Shown in pieces: positions 14,701-26,049 of a DNA stretch of 64,000 nucleotides. The notes beneath the pieces were generated by a model. It did no database searches. It was not told where the DNA came from and was given only the letters and a program-made list of their open reading frames with translations. Each line of letters opens with the position of its first letter. Positions within the stretch are counted from its first letter, which is position 1. This stretch comes from Impatiens glandulifera. Its lineage: Eukaryota > Streptophyta > Magnoliopsida > Ericales > Balsaminaceae. A program made the translations under genes and the position numbers. The DNA lies in NCBI RefSeq assembly GCF_907164915.1, contig NC_061864.1, positions 13,523,889 to 13,587,888 on the forward strand, in the 5' to 3' direction.

Positions 14701-15273
14701 TGCTTACAAGTAAATGCAATCTTATATGACTCCACAAGCTATAACATTGAGAGAACAAATTGTTCCACTTAGAAGTCAATCAGGAATTCCTGAGGCAGTT
14801 TCTGCCCTTGCCAGACATTGTTCCACTTATAATTGTATACGACTCCACATACAGGGTCTTTTAATTCGATGATTCGGAAAAAAAGTGCACAATTCGGCCT
14901 ATAATCAAGATGTAAGACAAATGGAAGGGCCTGAGTTCCAGTTCCTTCAGACAGTTCCCCCAATCTCTCTCTCTCTCAAATCAATTAAATGAAAAAACAA
15001 AATCAAGATTTTAAAGCCAAGCGTACACATATAAACCAGTACATCATCTAAGTATGTGATATCGTTTCAATTTCCGGTTAACATAAATTAATCTTGACTT
15101 TCCTAATTGCAAACAAACAAAATAAAAAACTAATTCGAGAAAACAAATCTCCATTACGGCAAAATCAGATCCAATGGTACTGATACGTCATAGAAAGCAG
15201 AACAGGATAAAACAAGAAATTAGACAGCTTAATTTACCTGTTCTGTAGTTAACTCAGCTTGATCGATCGGCAT
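8769..15273 (-). CDS. VHA-H: V-type proton ATPase subunit H
   Basis: Eleven coding exons: 15273-15238, 14141-14016, 13489-13387, 13287-13215, 12268-12203, 11161-11047, 10332-10171, 10040-9915, 9757-9632, 9420-9241 and 9017-8769. They encode 453 aa in one uninterrupted frame; the plant family is about 440. Subunit H belongs to the cytosolic V1 sector, couples ATP hydrolysis to proton transport and silences free V1. It is an all-helical HEAT/ARM-like protein with no catalytic residues. Recognisable blocks are the N-terminal [12 protein letters not shown], the [10 protein letters not shown] stretch, and the C-terminal [18 protein letters not shown] with [16 protein letters not shown]. The first coding exon has only 12 codons. 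Intron 5 is enlarged by an AT-rich inverted-repeat element, and intron 10 holds a small foldback. Confidence 0.95.
9086..9178. repeat. Foldback (MITE-like) element in V-ATPase H intron 10
   Basis: The arms 9086-9109 (GTATCTGGATTCAGATCTAGAAAC) and 9155-9178 are reverse complements at 22 of 24 positions, separated by a 45-bp AT-rich loop. Sequences like TCTGGATTTGGATTCAGA recur near 37590 in a LETM1 intron, suggesting a dispersed family. No target duplication was identified. Confidence 0.6.
11229..12085. mobile_element. 857-bp AT-rich element with about 115-bp terminal inverted repeats
   Basis: The left arm (11229 to about 11345) begins GCTTTTCCCACCCCCT and the right arm (about 11968-12085) ends with its complement. 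By eye they stay alignable at close to 90 percent through conserved blocks such as AAAATGACTTATTTA and CACCTTTATATATTTACA. The core (11346-11967) is almost entirely A and T and repeats a unit containing AATTATTAATATATAATATT about six times, some copies preceded by TATGTTTGACT. There is no ORF. Long arms suggest a non-autonomous Mutator-type or foldback element, but no 8-11 bp target duplication is visible, so the superfamily is unassigned. It lies inside V-ATPase H intron 5 (12202-11162). Confidence 0.8.
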
Positions 15274-15290
15274 TGTGAAGAAATGAGAAG

Positions 15291-15377
15291 CTGCAAAAGA
15301 AAATGAGATCAATAAGTGAAGAGGATTGAGAAAACGAACAGATTGAAAAGCGGAAGAAAGAGAGATTGATCGATAAC
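15291..15377 (-). other. VHA-H: 5'UTR intron of V-ATPase subunit H
   Basis: On the minus strand, a donor CGCAG/GTTATCG at 15377 and an acceptor TTTTGCAG/CTTCTC at 15291 bound an 87-nt intron just upstream of the ATG at 15273. Leader introns of this kind are common in highly expressed plant housekeeping genes. It was predicted from splice consensus only. Confidence 0.6.
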
Positions 15378-15378
15378 C

Positions 15379-15928
15379 TGCGGGGGTTTAGATCGGTTTG
15401 TGGAGAAGGAAAGAGCGAGAGAAAGATGATTGATCGTCGTCGAGTGGGTTTTATCCTTCGGACCCCTTCCCTCTTCTTTCAAGTTCCAATCCTGCCTTAC
15501 AATCATACACGACAGTTTCTTTCCTTTTTTTTATTTTTAATAGTAATTAATTTATAACATTTGTTAAATAATTCCTAATTTATATTTGAACTAAATAAAC
15601 CTTTATAATTTAATTATTAGTATATCTTATCAATTATTATTTTAAGAGAAAATTTGATTATGCGAGGGAGTGACGGAGGGAAAGGGATACATATTAAAAA
15701 ATGAATTAAATGAAACCGTCACTGTAAAAGTTATTAGAAATTAGCTTTATCATTTTCGCGCTCTAGATATTATTTACATTGCTTTTTTATTTAAATTCAA
15801 AAATATTATTTGATAAGAAAGTTGGTTACTTTTATTAAATTATATCAAATGTATTTGATATTAAATTTTATAAAAAAAATAAGAATAATTAAGTATTTTT
15901 ATTGATAATTTAATTGATGAATAGTTAA

Positions 15929-15959
<31 letters not shown>

Positions 15960-17809
15960 AAGAAAATCATGATATTTGAAAAGTATTTGTACCACACTAA
16001 AAAAGTAATAAAATAAATATTGGTTATCTACAATTTATTATGTATAAAATGATATTTTTATCTAACTCAAACTAATTTCTTCATACAAATCACAATTAAA
16101 TTATTTATATTTTTTATTTAACTATTTATATAAATAATTATGATTGTAATAAAATAGGTTGGACTGAAAATATTTAATATTATTATAGTTTTTTTAATCA
16201 TAGTCTAGTTTAGGATTTAAGGTTTAATTTAGTTTAGGGATAATTAATAGTCATGTTTTTAATAAAAATAAGTAAAATTCATTGGCACTAAAGTACTCTA
16301 ACGAGTTAATTAGAATTTCTTTTATTTTCATGTTTATAAGTTATAAATTATTTTGACATACGAAAATGACATATCTCAATTTATACCTTTTAAACTTGAT
16401 AAGAGAAATAACATTTATAAGATAAATCTAAAGATAATGATTAACTGAAAAAATAAAAATTTGTTTTTTTTATAACTAATGAGTCATTCTCTTCTAATTT
16501 TTTTTTCAATTTTCTTTCTTTATTCTTCATTTTTCATACATTATCTCCCAATTTATCCTACAGTAAAACCTTGATAAATTAATTTATAATACTTTATAAT
16601 AAGACTTTAATTTAATTTATTCTAAGATGTATTATTATTGTTCATTTTTTAACACCTTTGAAATGAGATGCCATGATAATACTTTATACAACACTGGTAG
16701 ATATTACTATATTTTTTAGATTTTTACTTATACAATATTATAATATACATAGAATGTGTTTGGTATGAAGTATAAGAGGATATAGCATTATTGGTATAGT
16801 ATAAACTATACAAATATTGTTTTAATAGGTATTTTGTTATGATTTTATCATTGGTATAAATTATACCTCTATATAATTTATATCTCATATTTAGTATAAA
16901 ATTATAATTAGTCTCACTAAATACATACAATACTTTCTTATATCACTTAATTTTTAATTTCTCATTATAATCTTTATTAATATTATATATAACTTATTAT
17001 TATATAATATATTAAATATATTTATTTAGTTTTAATATTATTATTATATTTAATTATTTTTAATATATATATTTTTAAATAGTTCAATATTTTAATTAAA
17101 AAATATTTATATATTTTTAATAATGACAATTTTATTAATTATTAATTTATATATTTACTTATATTATAAAAAATTATTTTATTTTATTATAATTATTAAT
17201 AATATTTAAATTAAATAAACATAATTTATCGTTTATATTATAATGAATTTTTTATATATTAATTATTAAATAATAGTACAATAATTTATAATAATAAACA
17301 ATATTATTTATAATATAAATAAATATAAAATAATAATAATAATAATTAAAATTTTAAATTAATATTTATATAACTTATATTACATTCTTATATTATATAC
17401 CAAACACAAAATTATAAACCATATACAACTTATATCATTTCTTATAATTTATACCAAACATCAATAACCTATATAATTTATACTACTACCCTATATTATT
17501 TATATACAACTTATACCTTATATAATTTGTACCACTCGCTACCTAAATTCGCTACCTAAATGTATAAAATATTTCCAAACGAGACCCAATAATCAAACAT
17601 TATTATACTCCTTGAATGATTGATTGAGATAAATTAGATAGGAAATAAAGCTTAAGGACCTAATTGAATATCTTGTAGACATTAAAGTCAATGTTCATGG
17701 GGGCTTGTTAATTGTTAGCAAAAAAGGCGTAGGGTTTCATTTCAGTAGGAGAGTGTGCCTTTCTTCTTCAAACGTCTAGGCTCTGGTGCTTTGCGATCGA
17801 TCGAGAGAG
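15379..17809. other. Divergent intergenic region between V-ATPase H and the PPR gene
   Basis: The region is very AT-rich. It holds the V-ATPase H promoter at its left end, a TA microsatellite at about 15929-15954, a probable AT-rich transposable element (16755-17408), and the PPR promoter and leader at the right (about 17650-17809). No gene is supportable; ORFs are short and low complexity. Confidence 0.6.
16755..17408. mobile_element. Probable AT-rich inverted-repeat element
   Basis: TGTGTTTGGTAT at 16755-16766 is matched exactly by its reverse complement ATACCAAACACA at 17397-17408. Adjacent bases (GTATAAG against CTTATAT) extend the similarity imperfectly. A further ATACCAAACA at 17452 and repeated TATAATTTATACC-like words to about 17580 suggest nested copies of one family. 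The interior is A/T with no ORF. No clear target duplication, so boundaries are approximate. Confidence 0.45.
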
Positions 17810-19588
17810 ATGTGGAGATCAATAGTATCAAGAACAGAGTGTTTCAGGCATTCAGGAAGAACGAAGCTGCAAAGAAGGATACCATCCACTCCATACCATG
17901 ATCAGGTACATCAATTTCAAACCGCTTCATTTATCCAAACCTCATCTCATCTCTCCCATATCCCATACTATCCTAAACTACCTAATCTCTCTATCAATCC
18001 GAGATTTTACTCCCCCGCTTCATTCGATCAAAGTAATCTCGACATTGAACCGCACCTGGATTCGCCAGTTTCCGAAACTGGTGAAGTTGATGACGTTCTT
18101 GAACAAGACACTGCTTCATTCACTCCGAAACCAGATATTAAAAGTATTGATCTCGAAACAACTAGCTATAACGCAGAGTTGATGGAAAAAATGACTTTTT
18201 TAGTTCAGGAAGATCAAATACGTGAGATAGATGCTGTGAAGTTTGAAACTTTATTATCTTTGCTTCAGAGTAGTGAGAATGCAGATTGTTCTTTAGAGGA
18301 AAGTCTGAACAACATGGAACTGGATTTACATGAAGAGTTTATTCTGAAAGTGTTGGAAACTCCTTGTATTGAAGGAGGGAAACTGATTCGCTTCTTCAGA
18401 TGGTCGTTGTCGAAGCAGGATGTTTGTTCAATTCCTCTGATGATGGAGACTCTATGCTGTTATCTGAAGAAGAATGATGCTCATTCTTTGTGGGATTTGG
18501 TTAGAGAGATTGGAGAAAAGGAGAAAGGAAACGCGGTGAATACCAATATTCTCAATGGGGTTATCTCCTTGTTCTCGAAATTGGGAAAAGGAAAGGCAGC
18601 ATTGGATGTGTTGAACAGTTTTGAGAATTTGGGATGTGTTCCGAACGAGGATACATACTATTACACCATTGAAGCACAACTTGGTAAACGTTCTTTTCAC
18701 AGCTGTGCTTCCTCTATTATTCAGAAGATGTTAAACTCGGGAAAGCTTCCAGATGAGAATAAAACCGGAAAGATTATATCTTATTTGTGCAAAGGTAATC
18801 TGGCTAATGATGCTTATCTTGTTTATTTATCGGCAAAGGAGAAGAAAGTGCACCTGCCAAAACCTTCCATCCACTTATTGATTTCCTCGTTATCTCTGAA
18901 AGATGACACGGTTCCTTTAGCTCTAGAAATATTGAACGATCTCCCAGTAGATGATCGTAGACGTGCAATCAACACCTTTTCTTCTGTAGTTAGGGGGCTG
19001 TGTAGAAGCAATGACATTAATGGTGCTAAAGAATTGGTGTCTAGAATGATCGAAGCAGGCCCACCTCCTGGAAATGCAGTTTTCAACTATATAATCGAAT
19101 CTCTTTCAAAAGCTGGTGAACTGGAAGATGCGTTGAACATGGTTAAGTTGATGGAAACCAGGGGTTTAAAACCAGATGTCTATGCTTATGGTGTGATTAT
19201 AAGTGGTTATGTGAAAGGAGGTGAAATGGGGGAAGCTCGTAAGGTTTTGGCTGCAGCCAAGTCAAAACATTCCAAGATAAGTCGAGTGGTTTATCATTCA
19301 CTCATTAGAGGATACTGCAAGCTGGAGGAATTTGATAAAGCGGTCCAGTTGTTGAATGAGATGAAAGCTAGCAAGGTTCAACCAAATGGGGATGAGTATA
19401 GTAAGCTGATAAAGTCACTTTGTTTAAAGGGTTTGGATTGGAGAACTTCGGAGAAGTTGCTGGATGAGATGGAAAGAAAATCTATTCACTTTAATGGAAT
19501 GACCAAAGGGCTCGTAACTGCTGTGAAAGAGATGATGCAGGAGGAGGAGGAAGTTGGCATAACAGAAGTTGCTGTTCAGGCTGCCTAA
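17810..19588 (+). CDS. P-class pentatricopeptide repeat protein, probably mitochondrial
   Basis: An intronless gene of 592 aa. The start is the ATG at 17810; the frame stays open for eight codons upstream but has no ATG there. The N-terminus (MWRSIVSRTECFRHSGRTK) is Arg/Ser-rich and nearly free of acidic residues, as in mitochondrial presequences. PPR units of about 35 residues are clear in the C-terminal half: FNYIIESLSKAGELEDALNM, then YAYGVIISGYVKGGEMGEAR, YHSLIRGYCKLEEFDKAV and YSKLIKSLCLKG. Weaker units lie near residues 240-350. There is no E, DYW or SMR extension, so it is P-class; such proteins bind organellar RNA to stabilise, splice or process it. It resembles Arabidopsis At3g02650-type proteins, but that is from memory and uncertain. 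Confidence 0.9.
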   Translation: MWRSIVSRTECFRHSGRTKLQRRIPSTPYHDQVHQFQTASFIQTSSHLSHIPYYPKLPNLSINPRFYSPASFDQSNLDIEPHLDSPVSETGEVDDVLEQDTASFTPKPDIKSIDLETTSYNAELMEKMTFLVQEDQIREIDAVKFETLLSLLQSSENADCSLEESLNNMELDLHEEFILKVLETPCIEGGKLIRFFRWSLSKQDVCSIPLMMETLCCYLKKNDAHSLWDLVREIGEKEKGNAVNTNILNGVISLFSKLGKGKAALDVLNSFENLGCVPNEDTYYYTIEAQLGKRSFHSCASSIIQKMLNSGKLPDENKTGKIISYLCKGNLANDAYLVYLSAKEKKVHLPKPSIHLLISSLSLKDDTVPLALEILNDLPVDDRRRAINTFSSVVRGLCRSNDINGAKELVSRMIEAGPPPGNAVFNYIIESLSKAGELEDALNMVKLMETRGLKPDVYAYGVIISGYVKGGEMGEARKVLAAAKSKHSKISRVVYHSLIRGYCKLEEFDKAVQLLNEMKASKVQPNGDEYSKLIKSLCLKGLDWRTSEKLLDEMERKSIHFNGMTKGLVTAVKEMMQEEEEVGITEVAVQAA

Positions 19589-21712
19589 GGAAGAGCCGCC
19601 CCTCAGAGAGATTCTTCAGTTTTTGTTAGCCCCTTTTGGATTTGATCCTGTTTTGGGTTTAATTTGGTTTATTGATGTTCTTCCATAAGGTATTATCTGT
19701 TCTCTTTTAGAAAGGGATGATAACTTCAAGTTTCTATTTTGCATGCTTGATATCCAACTGAACAAAAATGTAATGACACTACTTATAAGATAGAACAAGA
19801 ATCTATTTTCATAGTTCTATCAGTATTTTTGTATGATTTTTTTGAAAAGATTGAGATATTGGCCTTTGTAGTTCAACTAGGGTTTGTTCAAATGCAGGTT
19901 AGATCATTCTTATTATAGTGTAAGATGTAAGAACTTCAATTTTGTGAGCCTGACTGGATTTGAGTTTGGAAGAACAAATATTTAGACATTCGAAAACATT
20001 TTCTGAAAATGAAAAACTGTAAATTTTCTTTTGAAAACACTTTTAAGGGTAAGTTTTTCATTTGATTTTTGATATAGGAGAGTCCATCACTTTCTGAATA
20101 TAGTATAGGTGAGAAAACAATGATAATTTTTCTTAAATTAGTTTTTTTAGTTATTTTTTTATTCAAATTGATATATATAAAATAATATTTTTTTTTATAT
20201 AAATAGAAAGTATTATTATGGAAAATTTTAATCGTGTTTTAAATAATAAAAAAAAAATATTATGTTGAAAAAATATATAAAAAAAATTTGAAATTACAAT
20301 TTCAATCTTCCAAATATTAGAATTGAGAATTATAAAATTACCCTATATTGAATTTCAATTTTTAATATTAGAGTGTTTACCAAATATAATAATTAGAATT
20401 AAACCCTTCAATACTAATTCCAAAGTTAACAAATAAACGTATCTTAAAAAGTTTTCTAATATTATTTTGTGATAAACAAAATGATTTAAGTATTTTTTAT
20501 AATAAATTTTATCAACTAAATTACCCCTATTTTTATAATATTTAATATATATATATATATAACAATAATATTTTAAGTATTTATTTCAATATTCTTTTTA
20601 TTAAATAGATATTAATTTTCTATTAAAAAACCTGTTTATTAAAATAAATTAAACAAGTCCCAAACAAATTAAGTATTTATGAGTCATTTGATTTTTTTAT
20701 ATTTTTATATTATGTTATTTTATGAATATAAATTTAGATGAAATTATATATAAAAATAAAATTTATCTAGATACAAAATCAAAATTCTATAATAATTTAT
20801 TATTATTATTTTTAAAATTTTATTATATAAATCAACAACTAAAAATAGACCATTTAATTTTTTGTTTTTATTAATATAAAATAAAAAAACATTTAGGAAA
20901 TTTCAATAATTTTATTCTAATAAACAAATTCAAAAATTTCCAAAATCAAACAAGTTCTAGGGCATAAAGATAAAAGTAGTTTTTTCTTCAAACCAAACAG
21001 GTTCAAGCACTACTAATCTCTCCTTCTTCTTCATCATCAGTCAAATTCTTCTTCGTCACCATTTCCTTGCGATTTGAAGTTGTTCCTTTCTCCCGCTCTC
21101 TTGTTTTACAGAATTCTCGAAGATCCGATTCTCTGTTTCCGGTGAGAATCTGTGCTTTACTCTCTATATTTCTTTTAACCGATCATCTATATTCAAGGAA
21201 GTAATCAATTTAAGCAACAAAGTTCGTAAGCACTTCCAGATTGTTGCTCGTCTTTATTTATGATGTTTACAGATTTCTTCTAGAGAAAATAGTTATGCGA
21301 TCATGTCTTGTGCTGCTGTTACTTTAGTTTCATTAGGTTATTCTAGAATTTCAAACTTGGATTAACCTGTCTTGAAGATATCATAACAGATTAGATACAT
21401 TTTTGCAATATCACGCATCTGCTTGATAATTTTTAGTTGTTATGAACGAAGATGTTTGTTGAAAGTGACTGGTGATTTTCCTTTTTCCATTTATGAGCTT
21501 ACCATGTGGAAGAACTATAATTTCAATGATCCTTTATATGGTTAGAATTTTAACCAGCATTTTAAGCTGTATGTTAACTAGTTTAGTCTGCAGATAAAGC
21601 TGAACTATATTTTTTTCACTTTTATTGATTGAAAAACAATCTGCTTCCTTTGTTTTATGGGTTTCAGTGCATACAAAAGTTTCCTCTCCAGTTGACATTT
21701 ACTCAAGGAGCG
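19589..21712. other. Intergenic region with otubain 5'UTR and leader intron
   Basis: The first 250 bases are the PPR 3' region. 20160-20960 is very AT-rich with a probable MITE at its right end (20681-20960). From about 21000 the sequence becomes CT-rich (TCTCTCCTTCTTCTTC), marking the otubain promoter and leader. A leader intron runs from TTTCCG/GTGAGAAT (21142) to GGGTTTCAG (21667). Confidence 0.6.
20681..20960. mobile_element. Probable MITE of the CTTGTTTGAT family
   Basis: The right end, ATCAAACAAGTTCTAG, is the complement of the CTTGTTTGAT terminus shared by elements at 24273, 51324 and 61500. The left end, GAGTCATTTGATTTTTT, is a diverged version. The body is AT-rich without an ORF. 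The left boundary and target duplication are uncertain. Confidence 0.4.
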
Positions 21713-24700
21713 ATGCAGAATCAGGATGATGCTGTAACTGGAACTGAATTCACGTTGAAGACTGGGCAAGCATCTGAGGTTGAAGATTGGGCGAATTACA
21801 GGGATGATGAAGTTATGCAACAGCAATCTGCAATACGTGCTGTAGAAGCGGAGAAAATTCATTTTGTGGGTGACAAGGCAAGTACAGTCTCCCCCCTTCC
21901 ATTATTGTAGAATTTAACTTTTGTGTGTGACTATGAATTGAGTAATTGACAGTCACTGGTTCTACTTATGTATGATGCATTGTTGACCAAAAGCAATTGA
22001 GTGAAAAAAGAAGAAGAGGTGTTGTTTACTTGCCCGTTGTTGAAATTATGATCCTACAAATAGCAGTGACAATATAGTTTAAAAATAGTTGTCTGTTATT
22101 GCATTCTATTTTTATTTCTGACAAATGAGACTGGAAAGATTATTTTCTGTTTGTTTTCTTGTCCAATAATCACTTAGAATTTGGTTACCACTTTGTTTCA
22201 CTATATGAACCATATATAGTTGCCAAACCAGAATCTGTTCATGCTAAAGTTGGATATAGATGAGGTATTTAAAGCATTTTCTCATTCTCAATGTCCAATA
22301 CACTACTTTTCATGCAAGCCAGTGTGATTGGATGATCTAAAGATAAACTGCGAACCAAGATTATCACAATAAGCTATTAGTTGTCTGCTTAATGATTGAA
22401 TCTAAAATCCGAATGATTGACATGTGTTTCCATCTTAGTTTGTTTAATTTTGTTCATGCCCAATGGAGATTAATTTGTACCCACTCTTATTTTTGTAAGT
22501 CATTATATATTTATATCCCTTTAATGTATTTTTACCCAAATAATCCAACATAATTTGTTTTTCAATAACCTTCAACAAACAAGGTTATCTGGAAATAACC
22601 ACTTGGTTATTCAAATAACCTTATAGATCAAAAAAATGCCTTATTCACAGAAAGAGAAAAACTTGCATAATTTGGTCCTTATGTCTGAATCAAGAGGCAA
22701 ATTGTCACTTTATTGCACAATAGCAGCTCTGAAAACTTAAACCATCATAATGCATTCTTGTTCCTTATCTTGAAATGTATATTCTATGCTAATACTGTAT
22801 TTATTTATGTATCATGATTCATCCTTGACGCATTTCCAATTTTATGTTGGTAATAATGATATCTCCACTTGAATGTTAAATGCAGGAACCACTCTCTTCA
22901 CTAACAGCTGAATATCAGTCAGGGAGCCCAATTTTAGTAGAGAAAATAAAGGTCTGTAGTTATGGTTGTGTTCTAGTTCCCAATATCCAAGAAATAGTAT
23001 TGGTTATAGTGTGCTTTTGATGACCTTTCATATTTTATCGTATTAGTATCATTCAAAGATTTTCCCTGCAGGTCCTTGGTGAAAAATTTGATGCTATTAG
23101 GCGGATGAGGGGAGATGGAAACTGTTTCTTCCGGGCCTTTATGTTCTCATACTTGGTACAGTTGATACCTTTTCTTACGATCTTTTTAGGTTTTGATGTT
23201 GTTGACTGTTGCAAAAAGGAAATGGATAATTCATTGATGTACGACTGTGAAAACAGGAGCATATTTTGGTATCACAAGATCGAGCTGAAGTAGACCGCGT
23301 TAAAGCAAAAGTTGAAGAGTGTAGAAACACTCTTCGAGGTTTAGGATATTCAGACTTCACATTTGAAGATTTTTTTGAGGTAATCTATGGCCTATTTGTT
23401 ATCACATGAACTGGATCATGATTATGAATAACCTAAATTTGTTATGTTTGTCAAAAATCACATCCATATAATGCCAAAACTCACACGATAATCTGCAGAT
23501 AATCTTTAGACTAAATAAAACAAAAAGTTACACTAAATCTGGATGAAACTATCTTATACCAAACACAAATATTCACTTTCAATTTTAAATTTGTCGATTA
23601 GCCTGTGCGATAGATTGTGACAAATACTAGTTTCCAGATTAGGCTTTGTATGTATTCATTTCATCCAGCTTGATTTTTTTCAACTTGATATACTCTGGCT
23701 TATAATAATCTTACCAATTTGCATTGTTGAACAAACATGCTGTAAAACAGAAAGGCCTATAGATAGTGGTTGCAAGTAACCATGCTTGCTTTTACCAGAG
23801 ATATAGGAATCCTTTGTTCAGTTCTCTTGATACTTATCTTCTCAATTTTGTAATCACTCTGCACCCCCTCCACTCTTTCTGATAGCCCTATTGAAATACT
23901 ACTACTCCCACTTATATGATTTGATATAATACTATCTTATAAATTTGCATTTAAAATTTAGTTGAAGTAGCTATTAAAACTCCAATAACTACTTCCGAAT
24001 AAACTCATTGACTAATGAGATGTTATAATTTCAGTTATTCTTGGAACAACTGGATGCTGTTCTTCAAGGAAATGAAGCTTCCATCAGGTTTTGATTCTTA
24101 GCGTGTTCCTTAATTGTTTAATATTTCCTAGAGGGCACATTGATTGTTCCTTTAGTTGACGTATTTACTAATTTATGGTTTCAGTTCTGATGATCTTGTA
24201 CAAAGGAGTCGGGATCAGGCAGTATCTGATTATGGTGAGTGTAGTAGCATGGTGAGCCATTTGTATTCAAGGCCTTGTTTGATCTGGGTTATTTAATCTC
24301 AAATAACCCATTATCCCATCATTCAGACCATCAACTAAAATACCCTCTATTTCTTTAAAAATAAAATAACCCGAGATCAAACAAGGTGCAAGAAAAAGAG
24401 TAAATTTTGAATGATTGAAGTTGCCTAGACTCACAGAGTTTTGTTGGTTAGTTGTGATGTTCTTCAGATTCATAACCTCTGGTGAGATAAGGAAGCGTTC
24501 GGAGTTCTTTGAACCCTTTATACTTGGAATGACGAATGGAACTGTGGAACAGGTTTGTTTGTTTGTTAAGGAAATGGTATATGTCAGTCAATAAACAGAA
24601 ATATAATGTTTGTTTCATTTTGGATATTGTGGTGTTTGTTTAGTTCTGCAAGGTATCTGTGGAGCCAATGGGTGAAGAAAGTGACCATGTCCACATTACA

Positions 24701-24919
24701 GCCTTATCAGATGCGTTGGGTGTGGCCATTCGTGTTGAGTATCTGGATAGAAGCTCTTGTGAGAATGGTGGTGTAAGCGTAAATCATCACGACTTCATTC
24801 CTAGCACCACCAGCAAACCATCATCATCATCATCCTCAGTTGAAGAAGAGAAAGTCGAAGAGCCCTTCATTACCCTCTTGTATCGTCCTGGTCATTACGA
24901 CGTTCTCTACTCAAAGTGA
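21713..24919 (+). CDS. OTUB1: Otubain-like ubiquitin thioesterase (OTUB1-type, peptidase C65)
   Basis: Eight coding exons: 21713-21877, 22886-22951, 23072-23155, 23257-23379, 24035-24087, 24185-24234, 24452-24552 and 24644-24919. They encode 305 aa, the length of plant otubains. It is a cysteine protease that removes ubiquitin from proteins, preferring K48 (and K63 in plants) linkages. Catalytic residues are visible: RMRGDGNCFFRAF gives Asp92 and Cys95, and the C-terminal PGHYDVLY gives His298. MFFRFITSGEIRKRSEFFEPF is diagnostic of otubains rather than other OTU families. The first coding intron starts with GC (AAG/GCAAGT), the only donor that keeps frame with exon 2. Intron 6 of the coding region contains a MITE. 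A Ser-rich insertion near residue 275 precedes the last strand. Confidence 0.94.
24273..24386. mobile_element. 114-bp MITE in an otubain intron
   Basis: The ends CCTTGTTTGATCTGGGTTATTT (24273-24294) and AAATAACCCGAGATCAAACAAGG (24364-24386) are near-perfect inverted repeats with a one-base gap. Between them lies AT-rich DNA including ATAACCCATTATCCCATCA, which recurs in the element at 61500. It sits between donor 24235 and acceptor 24451, making up about half of that intron. Confidence 0.75.
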
Positions 24920-26049
24920 GGTCAACTGCAGCCTTGAAAGGACCAAGTTAATTTCCATTTCTCCTTTGTTATGTTAAATGGAACCAATTCCTTGATAATT
25001 GGATCGATCAATTGTAGCCGCTTCTTCTTCCTTCATTTTACATTGAGACTTTGCATGCTTAGCCTATAAAAATACTTTGACAACTTGTTTCAGATTTGCT
25101 TAAAATGGTGAGATCGATCTCTTCTTTACTTATCAAAATTGTTGAATGTTATCTGCAATGAACTTCAGTCTACTTCAGTCTGTTTTGATTTCCACTTATA
25201 AGTTATAACATTCTAATAAGAATGTATATTTTTTTAAAAAGTAAAAAAAATAAAGTAGAAGATGCATACATAAAATTTAAGTTAAGATTTATTAACTCGA
25301 ATTCATACTTGAATAATTTATAAATTTGAGCTTGACTAGACTATTTACATACAAGTTCGATTCGATAAACTTGAATAAAATTAAGTTTTAAAATATTTGT
25401 GTAAGAAAAAATATTTATTTTAAATTTTAATATTAAAATAAATAAAAAATGTATATTATATTTATTATCATGTTTAAAAAGTTTGACAAGACGACTTGAA
25501 TATTATAAACGAGTTGGTTCGAACTTGACTCGAACTTAAACTCAAGTCAGAGCTTTGTTATTTATATTTAAATATTAATAAAAGTAAATAAATATACATA
25601 TCATCAATATTTTTATTTATTTTTATATACTTAAATTTAAGTCTTTTATAATAATATAAATTTTTATTATATTAAAAATTTATAACTATATAAGAATAAT
25701 TCTGATAAATCAATCTAACTTTTTACATTAAAATAATAATAATTCTCTTAACTTTATTTTTTAAAATAAATTCAATATAATTATATAAACCCTTACCCTA
25801 AATCCAACGGCTGGAATGCTTGTATAAAAAAAACATTGTTAAATAAAAATTGATTAGGTCAAGGTTTATTTAAAATAAAAATAATCCCATTCATATTGGG
25901 CCTAGAAACATAAATCCATTCATATTGGGCCTAAGAAGAAGAATGAATATAAAATAAAGAATTTGGATATTGGTCCTTCCTCTTAAGACCATTTGCCCTA
26001 CTTTCAACTCTCTCCCGCCTCTCTCTCTCTCTTCCTCTCTTGTTGCTCA
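24920..26049. other. Intergenic between otubain and L1-domain gene
   Basis: Otubain 3'UTR to about 25100. The stretch 25280-25560 contains repeated words built on CTTGA, GAGTT and TTCGA (for example AACTTGACTCGAACTTAAACTC), typical of a decayed dispersed repeat; a related patch lies near 31130. 25880-25940 repeats ATTCATATTGGGCCTA twice. From 25960 begins a CT-rich leader for the next gene. Confidence 0.55.

Noticed and set aside
17786..17809. Start of the PPR protein at 17786
   Set aside because: The codon there is GTG. The first in-frame ATG is at 17810 and gives a normal mitochondrial presequence.
24267..24473. Minus-strand ORF in the otubain intron
   Set aside because: It lies in the MITE and across a splice acceptor; there is no coding evidence.
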